64,000 bases of DNA, from positions 2,361,001 through 2,425,000 of the forward strand of contig OX387197.1 of the NCBI GenBank assembly GCA_947561715.1. Reading direction: 5' to 3'. How positions within the stretch are numbered: position 1 is the first letter of the stretch; each line of letters starts with the position of its first letter. Below, piece after piece: positions 47,222 through 57,952 of the stretch. Source of the DNA: Ascidia mentula. Its lineage: Eukaryota; Chordata; Ascidiacea; Phlebobranchia; Ascidiidae. A program made the position numbers and the translations under genes. The notes below the pieces were generated by a model that was not told the origin of the DNA, did no database searches, and saw only the letters and a list, made by a program, of their open reading frames with translations.

Positions 47222-50200
47222 ATGACAGCTGTAGTAAGCAGTCAAGCTTGTGTAGCTGCCTCCACTTCCATGAAAGTTTATTTGAGAGTGAAACCATTCA
47301 CAGAAGAGGATTTGCGCAACAAAGAAAATCAGGTTTGTTCAATTGTGCTTGATTGGTAAACAATGGTGTATGGAAATCTTATGTTAAATTTTCAACAATT
47401 GTACAATTTAAGAGAAAATCAAACTTTACATATCATACACAAAAAATATTTTTTTTTGGCCCATGTGATGCTGGTCAACATCGCCAAAAACATAATACAC
47501 AATTTCCTGTAAAATGTTATTAGGGAGGTTTTTTTCTTTTATAAATTAATGCAAAATTGTTTTTTGCAGTCCATGATCAAAGTTTTACACATTTTTGGCA
47601 GCTGGTCTTAATTTAATCGCTACTAACTAACTTTTGTTATAGAGTAACATTGTTAGAAATGTCAGAACATCATACCCTACCCCCATAACTAAACACTTGC
47701 CTTATTTAGAAATGCTTAGAAATATCAGATGATAAGCATGATGTCATTCTGCGAGCTCCAAAATGCTCCAACATGTTTAAGAACAGCACCCACGGTGTTG
47801 GAAAAACTTGCCACTCGTTTTCATTCACAAACGTCTTCAATCAGACTATAGGGTAAGTTAAGGTTTGTTTCTTTATACTTTCATGGCTTAAATGTAAAAT
47901 ATTTTGGGTTGCACTGGGCCATTTAGAGTGGTTAAGTTTGAATGAAGCAGCTAGTGTCTGGTTTTCAGTTGCACAACACAAATAATAAGCCAGATTTTCT
48001 TCAAAGGTTTATTTTGCACTTAAGACAAACAATTTGTAATGATAAGACCCACAGTGTCAACATCAAAAGCCAATTAATAGTTATGTACTACTTGATCATT
48101 GTAAGTGTTTTATTTATACCCAGACAAAAGGATTTTTTTGATGCAACTGCTTTACCTGTCGTCCAAGACTTCATTGGTGGCCAAAACTCTCTTATTTTTG
48201 CTCATGGTGTCACAAGCTCTGGTATTTATATGTAATATTTATTATTGTTTACATCAATTTGATCTAAACTATGTCATTTTATTGTACATTGTTGCTTAAA
48301 TTTTATGCAAATTTTTTGTTATTTGCTTGTCTCAAACTCCTTTAAATATGTTCTTGCAAAACTTTTGCCAGCTGCAGTAAATAGCCACATGCTTGTATGT
48401 GTTATGGTAGTTCCAAAACATTGTGTCCTTTCAGGCAAAACTTACACTATGCAAGGCAGTCCTGGATATAAGGGCATTATGCTTAGATCTGTTGATGTCA
48501 TTTTCAACAGTATTGGAAACCAAATGGTGCAGGTAATAATATGTTCATCTGTAATTTGTTTTACCAACATGCTGTGTTTCGTGGAAATATTACGATTGTT
48601 TTATTCAACTCTGTTAGAATTCTGATCTACACCTCGAAGCAAACAACAAAGTCGTGATGGTGAGTGACGACCAAAAGCAAAAGTTGCTGGAGGAGAAGAA
48701 AACCTTGATTTAACATTCTGATTACTTAAAACTAAAACTTAAAACTAATCTTCACCGACAGAAGGAAGGCATAGCAAAGAATAGTCTTGAACCACAAACT
48801 GATGCTTCAGTGGATTGTCCGAGTTCAGCTGAAACCTCAGCCAACTTAAGTAAATCATCGAGGTATTGTGCTCTTTGGCTATTTACAAATGAGAAATTTT
48901 TTTTGTGTGTAAGTGCTTTGCAATCCCGTTTTAGAATTAACTATTACAAGAATATTGATCTAGTTTGTAGCTCGAGTTCTATTAAAAAGCATTGTTTTTT
49001 CAACTAATCATACATAAATGATTTAATATGTAGCAACGTGGTTGAATGTGAGACTATTTTGTTTGAATTCTTGTTAGATTCGCAGTCTTTGTGAACTTCA
49101 TTGAAATATACAACGACTACATTTATGACTTGCTGAAGCCTCTGCCCAAAGGCAAAAATAAAAAGAGGCCCGCACTTCGGTTGGCTGAGGAAAAATCAAT
49201 TCCATTTGTGAAAGATTTAAACCAAATACAGGTGTGTACTAATTAGTAGGCGGCCAGTAATTAATACTGTCCAATAAATTTGCAGGCTTAGTTTTGGCTT
49301 TTACCGTAAAACATTTGGTTTTAATATTACATGCAATGGCATGATAGGCAGGATCGCCCCACTGCGCAGGTCCTTGCTTGGCGATCACAGCTATCGTATC
49401 GCGATCATGAGGTTTTTAGGCTTGGCAGCCCAGGCAATGCAGCCTAGCTGGATCAGACACTTTTTCCTGACAAGTCGGAGCGAGATTTGAAAAATCAAGC
49501 TCCCAGTGAGGTTTGAACTCACGACCCTGGGCTAACCAGGCCCAACGCTCTACCAACTGAGCTACAGGAGCTCAGTGGTTTCACGGGGTATACTGTGGCC
49601 AAGGTACACTGGTGCGCAAGCGCACAACTTGCCAGGCAAACTTCACATATACGTAGGGGATCTCTACCACCGTATCCGATAACGCAGTAATATTACATGC
49701 AATGGCATAATAGGCAGGATCGCCCCACATTTTGTTTTATTGTGTTTTGTAAAGGTGACATCACGCGAAGAGGTTTTTAAACTGCTCGCAGTGGCACGAA
49801 ACCACCTGCACATGGCTGAGACCAAATTAAATCACAACTCAAGCCGAAGGTAAGATTAAAACCACTCAACTATGAAGATCTAATCGCTTAACTACGTTTC
49901 TTTCATCTAAAAATATTCAAATTGTATCACAAAATCAATTTTATGTTTATCCCCTAGAAAACAGCTCACTTTAACATTATTTTCTTGCAGCCACAGCATT
50001 TTCACCATAAAAATTGTACGCATAACGGATGTCAACAGGCTTCTATCAGCAAGGGTATCACAGTAAGTTTCCAAGTTACGAACAATTATCCACAGGCTGT
50101 TGAAACTCCCTGTGTATAGAATATCATTCTGTGACCTCGCCGGTTCCGAGCGCTGCGGTAAAACGAACAGCTTTGGTGAAAGATTGAAGGAAGCCAGAAA

Positions 50201-53200
50201 AATTAACAACTCCCTGATGACTTTGGGAAAATGCATTGAAACACTCAGACACAATCAACAGCATGGAAAAGGTATCTTTCTAGTGTTTCTTACATTTTTA
50301 ATAGTCACATATGTCCAACCACTCTCAGCGCAAAAACATAGTTGTTCAAATTGAAATTCCACCCAAAAATTAGGAACCTTGAGATGTTAAGCTTTTATGT
50401 ATGCCTGGGGAACTTGATTTTTCACATTTTTTGTAACTATTGATGTCGTTGTGTTTTTTCTTGGTTATTTAATTGTTAGCGGCTTTCTAAGTTTCGGAGC
50501 ACCTAATCAACACATTTCCCATCATCGTGACCTTAAGTTAATGCGTATAGTATAGATTGTAGGTGTAAATAAGGCGTACAGTTAATTCAGAAGTTTGTTT
50601 GTGTCCACACAAAATACCTGATATAACATCGATACGTTTCCAGCTCAACAGCGACTTGTTCCGTTCCGCGAATCCCGGCTCACACGCCTATTCCAGTGTA
50701 TTCTTATGGGTCACGGTAGAGCGTGTATGATAGTGAACGCCAACCAGTGTGCATCCATGTTTGACGAAAACTTTCATGTTTTGAAGTTTTCGGCCGTTGC
50801 TTCTAAGGTATGTACAGTATCTCGGTGTCCGCGAGTTTGTTGCAACAAAATAAAGGGAAATGAACGTACAAGGCTTTTCCTTCGGACGATATGACCACAC
50901 AAAACACCCAAACTGATTTCACTTATTTAGCTGTGTACTCTCTTGGATATTTTGCACAATGAGTTGCAAAATGTTTGTCCACATTGTATAGTCACGAAAA
51001 CAAAGTTGCCCAAAGTTAATTAACAGGAATAAATGATATCGAAAAATCCGTCTTCAGATAAAGATGGACAAGAACGCGATAAGAAAATCGAAACGAATTT
51101 CCCGGAGAAGTTGTTGGCAACCCCAGGAAACCACTATCAGAGGTGAGAAAACATTCAGACGTTTTGATTTCGATTCAGAAAGCTTCCATAAAAGAGTATT
51201 GTCGTTTTTCTTTTTTTATGACGATTTTTGCCAAGAGGCCAGATTTGTCATTTTAACACAATTCTACTATAAGACCTGTAATTTGTAACCTTTTATTCGC
51301 TAGGTCGGAGTTAAAGTAGAACCATTTTAATAACAGCAATTACAGTGGAAAACCACAATATCCCTTGGGTCGATATATACAAATAATATTCGGGTTAGAT
51401 CATAGACTAGTGTTGATCTATTTATTTCGAGCTACCATCCTTTCTCTGGTGGTTAATAATCACATTTTTAGAGGAGGGAGCGGATTCGCAGAAGGAAGTA
51501 GAGGAGAGTGAGGATGAGTCGGACGATGAAGTGACCCCTTTCAAGAGGGAGAGAGAGGTTAGACTTTGAATTAAACCCGATATGACTTGACTGTTCCAGG
51601 CATTCTATACTACCTCACCATCACCAAACTTTTTAGAACGAACACGAAGAACAGTTACAAAATTTTGAAGACAGAGAACGAAACGCGAAAGATAAAGAGA
51701 AGGAATTTGAAAATCGTCTGAAACGAGTAAGGGATGAAATACATTTAACCACTTATTTCATGGAGTTTTATATTCTTTCACGAACGAGAAGAAGGAACTT
51801 CTGCAAAGCAGAAAGTTGAAGAAGGAGTTGGAGGAGACCAAAGCAAAACTGCACGACGTGCAAGTATAAAAAAAACTTTTTAACTACTGAATTTATGCAA
51901 ACTCCGGCCACTTTCTGAAGCCGTAAAATATGTTTTGAAGGAAAGTCGCGCCGCTTTTATCGTTTTTTAAATTGTATTTTTTCACAGCGTTGTGTTTTTT
52001 TGGTAACTTAAGTGAATTTTACAATAAACAGCGGGAACTCCTGGTGGCAAAAAGCACTCAACAGGACAAGATTATTGATTTGCAAAGTCGCCTGCAGAAA
52101 GTGAGAAGTGTTTTTCGAATCACAAACATTATCTGGTTTACACTTTTATTAAAATTCAAGGATTCGTTAATATGAACAGAATAGCCAATACAGTGCTCGA
52201 AAACTTCATGTAAACGTTTCGATTGTTTCTACAACCATTATCAATACAAATGAAGGCGGATCGGCAAAAATGGTACGGTGAAGTTGGGAGGTTATAGAAA
52301 AAGGCGGGGAATTAAAACTTCACCGTACCATTTTTGCCGATCCGCCTTCATTTGTATTGATAATGGTTGTAGAAACAATCGAAACGTTTACATGAAGTTT
52401 TCGAGCACTGTATTGGCTATTCTGTTCATATTAAAGATCTACAAAACCGTTAGTTATGTTCTCAAGGATTCGTGTTCTTGTTAATGTTGTTGTTGTCAGA
52501 GTCACAGAGAAAAAACACTCATAAAGTTACTAATGATTTCAACATTTTGTGGTAAATTTATAGCGCTTGCACCTAAAAATGGACAATCAGCATCTCTTTG
52601 GTTAACAAGCAGTAAAGAGCTTGCTGTTATTTTTGGTGCAAGCGCAGTAAATTTATCATAAAATATATCAATAAAATTATTTTTCACATTTGAAATTTAC
52701 CGTATTTCGTGCTGTGGCTGGAAGACCGGTGAACATAATGGTTCCACGGCTTTAACATATTTTATTTTACGCAATCATTAAAGAGCTTTGAAATGTTTAT
52801 TCGTATGTTGCGCAACAACACCTTAATTTTTTTGGGATGAAATATATTTAAACACTTGTTTTATGAAGTTTTAATCCGATTTTATGGAAGCATATGAGCC
52901 ACAATAATAAGTGAACTACAGACAGTGCACGCTGTTTTCTGTTTTTGTACCAAATTGCTAAAAATAACTGCGTTTCGTCGAATGGTTGCGATTTTGCGTA
53001 TGTGTAACGATTAGGAAGCACTGCTCTATTTGGTTGCACAATTTTATTTGTTTCTGTTGTCTGTTGGGCAATGCACTAACACTAGTGTATTAATTGCTAG
53101 AACGTTACGTATTTACATGTGGTTCTTTACAGCGCAAATTTCAAATATTTTATTTGTGTCCCTCGAATGTAGCCGAAAGTTTGTTTATGATTTTGCGACA

Positions 53201-54506
53201 CGAAGCAGTGTTTCCCTCGCGGTTTCATTAAGTGATTGAGAAAATTTAATTCCCCTGCAACACCACAAATTTGTACTTCTTGGAAAACACACTTTGCTGG
53301 GGTTCCATATGTTTCTGCGGTGTTGTGCTGAACAAATTGTTAATGTCTGTATACCAAATCTTTTGACAGTTTGAATAATTTGGCCTCCTAAGTATTGTAA
53401 GTTTGTTGTGATTTTCAGGAAAAAATCGCGGTGTCTCCAATAACTGGATTCCTGGAAAGACTGGAAAAAGTCACTGCCGCTCTAGAGGCTGTGAGTACGA
53501 ATATGGAAGGAACTCCTCTCAAAAACGTCACGTCGGTGTTGAAGAAGTCCGCAAGGGGGCGCAAAAGAACGAAGGCGAGCAAGGAAGAGCCAATAAATAC
53601 GTTATTATTTTTATTATTATAACAGTTCAAATAATGATATTAGATAACAGTTTATTTTTATATTTTGTTGATGGATTTTTGCGTTAACAGCTGTTTTTTA
53701 TTTCTGTGTTTATATTTACGTTTTGCATGTTTTGTTTATATTTGCTTGTTTTGTTTGTGTTTGCATGTTTTGTTTATGTTTGCTTGTTTTGTTTGTGTTT
53801 GCATGTTTTGTTTATGTTTGCATGTTTTGTTTATGTTTGCATGTTTTGTTTGTTTTTAGATTTGAGTTTCTTCACAAGGATATTTTGGCACGGAGTCCTG
53901 CCCAGCTCCGGTCACACTTGAGTAAACGCTTCAAGATAATAGATCGATTGTTTGACAACAATGTACGATGACGTAGTGCATGTGGTAGCGGAATTAGTGC
54001 ATGTGGTAGCGTAGTGCATGTGGTAGCGGAACAACGCACAGGGCTAGTTTGTGTTTAGCTTGCATAGCTAGTGCAACTTGCTTATCTTGTCAATCACCGC
54101 AATTGAATATTTTAGAACAAAATATTGCGCTAGTTTTAACGAGAGTGGTCAATTCACACAAAAATGAGTATTATTATTATAGTATTTTCTTTTGTAAAAA
54201 TATCAACTTACACCAGTTAAAATCCACCAATTTAACTTTCACAAGGACACGGAGAGTATTGCGGACGAGAATGGAGTCGGCCGTAAATCTCGCAAAAGAA
54301 AGGGGAAAAATGCTCCAGAGAATAGTCATGGAGGAGATACGACATCACTGAACAAGTTGACGAATATTAATAAGATGGGAGATATGCTCAGGAACTCGGC
54401 AGTGGGCACCTCCAACGAAAACGACGCAATTGGTGCTGCAGGAAGAGGGGTATTAATGCTTGCTCCACCGCAAAATTGGGCGGGACGTCTTCGGCGCAAA
54501 AAATAA
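47222..54506 (+). CDS. KIF20A: Kinesin-6 family motor, KIF20 type
   Basis: Nineteen exons join in phase to 726 residues: 47222-47332, 47710-47852, 48124-48221, 48435-48532, 48618-48659, 48762-48862, 49078-49231, 49755-49849, 49991-50062, 50120-50271, 50644-50807, 51058-51142, 51472-51557, 51637-51726, 51789-51863, 52032-52100, 53419-53600, 53860-53962 and 54246-54506. KIF20 motors act at the central spindle in cytokinesis. The motor has VYLRVKPF, the P-loop GVTSSGKT at about residues 113-120, the long kinesin-6 insert (DASVDCPSSAETSANLSKSS), switch I NSSRSHS, switch II DLAGSERCG and LVPFRESRLTRLFQ. A charged coiled-coil stalk follows (exons 13-16), then a basic tail. It is shorter than human KIF20A (890). 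The paralogue (A or B) rests on size only. The acceptor of exon 15 is weak, and exon 12 has a rival frame. The start is the first in-frame ATG. Confidence 0.88.
49322..49728. repeat. 41-bp direct repeats bracketing a 325-bp tRNA-containing insert
   Basis: 49322-49362 and 49688-49728 are the same 41-bp sequence (starting TAATATTACATGCAATGG) with one difference. They lie in KIF20 intron 7, exactly beyond the point where homology to the duplicate at 42 kb ends. Confidence 0.85.
49498..49571 (-). tRNA. tRNA-like gene or tRNA-derived SINE head
   Basis: The minus strand folds as a cloverleaf of 74 nt: a 7-bp acceptor stem (GCTCCTG with TGGGAGC), D-arm GCTCAGTTGGTAGAGC, anticodon stem TGGGC/GCCCA with loop CTGGTTA, and T-arm GTGAGTTCAAACCTCAC. 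Both internal pol III boxes are good. The anticodon would be GGT (Thr), but position 37 is T and there is one extra base after the D-arm. The body otherwise resembles tRNA-Lys. It is therefore more likely a pseudogene or SINE than a working tRNA. Confidence 0.6.
52167..52434. repeat. Long perfect foldback: 119-bp arms, 30-bp loop
   Basis: 52167-52285 and 52316-52434 are reverse complements over their whole length with no mismatch that I could find. The foldback lies in KIF20 intron 16 and would form a long RNA hairpin in the pre-mRNA. No coding frame or obvious target duplication is seen. Confidence 0.92.
52552..52656. repeat. Imperfect inverted repeat
   Basis: Arms of about 23 bp share GCGCTTGCACC and TAAATTTA (52552-52574 and 52633-52656). 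It lies in the same intron as the 119-bp foldback and is probably a MITE remnant. Confidence 0.55.
53715..53858. repeat. 19-bp minisatellite in KIF20 intron 17
   Basis: Units of the form TGCATGTTTTGTTTATGTT, about seven to eight copies, alternate with a TGCTTG variant. The array ends at the branch/acceptor region of exon 18, so it supplies that acceptor's T-rich tract. Confidence 0.85.
53973..54031. repeat. Three-copy tandem GTGCATGTGGTAGCG repeat
   Basis: TAGTGCATGTGGTAGCG recurs three times with short spacers just after KIF20 exon 18, within intron 18. Confidence 0.75.
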
Positions 54507-54507
54507 A
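54502..54507 (+). promoter_or_regulatory. Poly(A) signal overlapping KIF20 stop
   Basis: AATAAA overlaps the TAA stop at 54504-54506. No other strong signal follows closely. The stretch 54508-54929 shows no gene. Confidence 0.5.
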
Positions 54508-54929
54508 TGTATCGTATTGTTCTTTCTCTTATTGTTCTTTTCAATTCGTCTCCTTACTGCCGTTCTTTGATTTCACCGCTGTATATTTGTAGACACGTAA
54601 GGGACTTTCTTTGAAACATGTAACAAAACTGCACCTATTTGCCAGTTCTGACTTTTTGATAGCAAATTCGGTATGGTTTGGGTTTGGGTTTGAGAATCAC
54701 AGTTCAGATTCCAACATTTTAGAAATGTGAAGGAAAAGAAATGAACACGCTACGTTATGATATAAATCATCTATATACAAGCATTGGAATGGCCACATTA
54801 CAATCTAAGCCATGAACCTCATGGAAATGTCAAACAACTGGAGGGAATGCTTGACAAGAACTTCGTAGCACCACTTGTTGTCTGTGTTCTCATTCCTTCC
54901 GTCCACATATTCGTACAAGGCATCGGCGA

Positions 54930-55219
54930 TGCTTTAGTGCAGTGGTTCCCAAAGTGGGCGCCAGCGCCCCCCTAGGGATGTTTGCAATCGTACGGGGGGC
55001 GCTGGAGACCAAATGGGCGATTGGGGGGCGCTAGGAAATAAATGACCGATTGGTGGGCGCTTTGGTGACAAGGCAATTTTTCTTTTATAGCCTAAGTCAG
55101 TGTTTCCCAACCTGTGGTACACGACCGCATTCCAGGTGGTACGCGAGCACCTTTCTGTAAGACTAATGTATGTGGTGGGCGGGCGGCACAGAAAAAAAGT
55201 TTGAGAAACACTGCTTTAG
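54930..55219. mobile_element. Composite of hAT-like elements
   Basis: TGCTTTAG flanks the block at 54930-54937 and 55212-55219. It starts CAGTGGTTCCCAAAG (54940). A second hAT-like start, CAGTGTTTCCCAACCTG, lies near 55098, and the block ends TTTGAGAAACACTG. The interior has GGGGGGCGC runs. This looks like two related elements nested or fused. No transposase. Confidence 0.65.
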
Positions 55220-55451
55220 ATTCATCGATGAATGGCTGAATTGGCCTCATTTGCTACCAGATGGACATTGGTCCTGTTGCACCGCAATCTCTGCACCCCC
55301 TTTTCGTTGGGTTTGTGTCCACTACCCACCTAATAATTTGGTGCGGAATCTTGGTCGGTTACATAACAGATTGAATTTTTCTCTACACATGTTTGGACAA
55401 CAATATTTTGTCGGGGACCACAGGAGTTATTTAATCCAGCGGGCAAGTGTT

Positions 55452-56757
55452 AGTAACCCCGTTTACATGACGGTTTAAGACGGCTTCGAAGCTTACTCGC
55501 CGATCCGACTCTCTCGTTTTCGGCGAAGAGAAAAAGGCAAGCGTCTTAAGCCGTCTCGGCCTTCGATCTAACGCGGAGAGTGGTTTACGGGACAGCTTAA
55601 GCGATTAAGTCAGCTTAAACCCAGTTGCGACAAGTGCCGCGAAGAAGTTAGGATTAGGTGATTTGTTTATGAGGTTGTGCGTTGAGGGTTTGCTGTTTAC
55701 AATAAACCTTAAAAGTAATAAACTAGTTCTAGTACAACTACGTGAGTATGCTGTATGCTGCAGGGGCGAGAAGGATGTGCTTACTGGAGTTAATTTTGAT
55801 AAATACTGCGCAAGTGTTAAATGAATTGTACAAGCATCAAGATACAAAAAAGCAACATTCGTTTTGAGGACCAAAGTTGCATTTTGGAGACCTGAAGGAA
55901 ACAAATGCATTGCAGGAATGCTGACACTTGCTGGAAAGAAGAATGCACTTGTGTAAACTGTTTTCATTTGCTGCTGGATGTGCTATAATATAACAAGTCA
56001 ATGCAAACTGGTTGTTTATTCATATTTAGGCTACTGCATCTTATTTATGCAAGGATTATGTGAACAACAATCAACCATAAAACACAAAAGCAGGCTTATG
56101 TAAACCTTTTCTGTTCGTCAAAAAAAAAAGAAAATATGACAAGAATGCCATGACACAAGTTTATGTTATGTAACTATCACATCTTCTGTATATTTGTTTC
56201 AAATTAATTAACATTGGGCTGGTATGAAACATTCCATTCAGTCTTTTCTGACACTCAATTGTACATGGGATCACGGGATTAGACAGCTTCTGGAAAGGAT
56301 CCTGTGAAGAAGGACAGAGATAATTAATACTACTAAACATGAAATTTTCACTTGAATACTCTTACCATGGTGTTGTTGTGAACACATTCCAGGAAAATGC
56401 AGCCTTTTAGTTTAATCAGAAATTAAAAAATATGGGTTGCAGCAGGCTTTCTAGTTAAATCATCTATTATATCTGGCAAAGTAAACTCACATTATAATCA
56501 AGGACCAATTTACAGCAAGCATTTGCGTAAACTAACTGCCAATAACTTTTCTCTGCATGCTTAGATTAGAAATATTGATAATTTATTTAGTACAGAGTCT
56601 GAATTTACAGCCTGTCAGCCCGAGACAGCTTAACTTAAGCTGACTTAAAAGCCCCATGTAAATTCGTCGTTTTCGCGCGTCGAATTTGAAAATCACGTGA
56701 CCCGGTCACGAGTCGACTTGATGCTCAAGTCGACTTGGCCATGTAAACAGGGTTACT
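55452..56757. mobile_element. 1.3-kb DNA element with 18-bp terminal inverted repeats
   Basis: The left end AGTAACCCCGTTTACATG and the right end CATGTAAACAGGGTTACT match as inverted repeats (17 of 18). Subterminal GTCGACTT and TTAAGCTGACTTAA palindromes occur. The longest interior frame (minus, 55605-55967) has no recognisable transposase. I could not find a clear target duplication, so the family is open. Confidence 0.5.
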
Positions 56758-57362
56758 GTGAAAAATCTTGATTTCACATATATACGGATTTGTTAAGATG
56801 GACAACCAAAAAATGGGTTTAATAGTGAATTGAGGGGACCTCATTGTTCGTTTGTGCATCGAAGCGTGCATTGCCTTTTTCTTATGCCGCGTGGTATCCG
56901 CTTTATTAAACGTGTGTTTTGTGTTGCTCGCTCTTCCTATACCGCACAGCTGGCTGAATAAAACATCAACCGCTTTAAAATAGTCCTTTGTAATAAAAAA
57001 CAATGCCTCTACATACAGAACAGAAATATATTTACAAACTTCTGTATCGCTGTCCGAAATACAATTGGCGGCCAACGAAAATTAAATCGCGGGTTAATTT
57101 TGTAGCAAGTTGTCACAACGGAACAATTACATTAACGTTGTTCAAAGGCAAGACAATTAATTTTTCAAAAAAATATCCCACTCACTCAACATATATTTCC
57201 GTGGTTGCATGTTTATGCAAAAAAGTAAATAGAGTTGCAACAATATATTACGAAAACCACCCATGACCACATGACCTACATTACAACCCACATGTCAAAA
57301 TCACTGAGTTTAAAACCAAACATGGACGTCGGTTTGTCGACTGCAGAACAAACAAACACATA

Positions 57363-57477
57363 TTAAACAGCAACAACAGTCGCATCATAAACTCGTTTGT
57401 CAAGATCAAAAGCATGTGTCCAGACATCTGAGGTTGGATCGTAAACTTCAACTGATGTCAGGGGATTGCCCAAATCC
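57363..57477 (-). CDS. Terminal exon of a Kelch-repeat protein (stranded)
   Basis: An acceptor at 57477 is followed by DLGNPLTSVEVYDPTSDVWT, HAFDLDKRVYDATVVAV and a stop: a last Kelch blade (VEVYDP...W). It is in the same phase as the copy at 41884-41980 and without its frameshift. Upstream exons on the minus strand would have to lie at higher coordinates, where satellite DNA begins within 500 bp. It is therefore a fragment, or the gene continues beyond the satellites. The flanks 56758-57362 and 57478-57952 show no other gene. The latter has scattered CGAAAC oligomers that grade into the satellite. Confidence 0.55.
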
Positions 57478-57952
57478 CTAAATACACCCAAAATTAATGT
57501 GAGTTTAGTTAAACATCAGCCAAATTTTCCTCACTTAACTGACAACAACACTCATGTTCTGCATATTTTTATCAGTGATATTGCGATGGATATGGTGGCC
57601 TATACATTTTTCCATAAGAAAAAAAATTTCGTTTCGAATTTCGTTTTCCCGAAACAAATTTTGTTTTGAAATAATCAATTTTGTTTCCAAAAGCAAAATT
57701 CGAAACAGAGTTCAAAACGAATTTCAGAAAAGGTGGTTATGGTCAAAAACGAAATTCGAAACAAATTTCTTGGAAAAACTTTTTTTTGAAGTGAATATCG
57801 CTTGATGGAAACAAAGAGCTGATATATAATATAATGACGTCAGTATTCAAAAACATATTTTTGTAAAAAATTTTGTTAACAAATCAAAGACCGTTTTGAA
57901 ATGCCCAAATTTTGAACTATCAAAAATGAAACTGTGAAAACAAAATTTGTTT

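Noticed and set aside
51024-51057. Alternative KIF20 exon 12 frame starting MISKNPSSDK
   Set aside because: It is preceded in frame by a stop and ends in a phase that does not fit exon 13. The frame from the TCTTCAG acceptor does fit.
53665-53971. Cys/Phe-rich open frames with apparent membrane segments
   Set aside because: They are translations of a T-rich 19-bp minisatellite in an intron. All three frames look alike.
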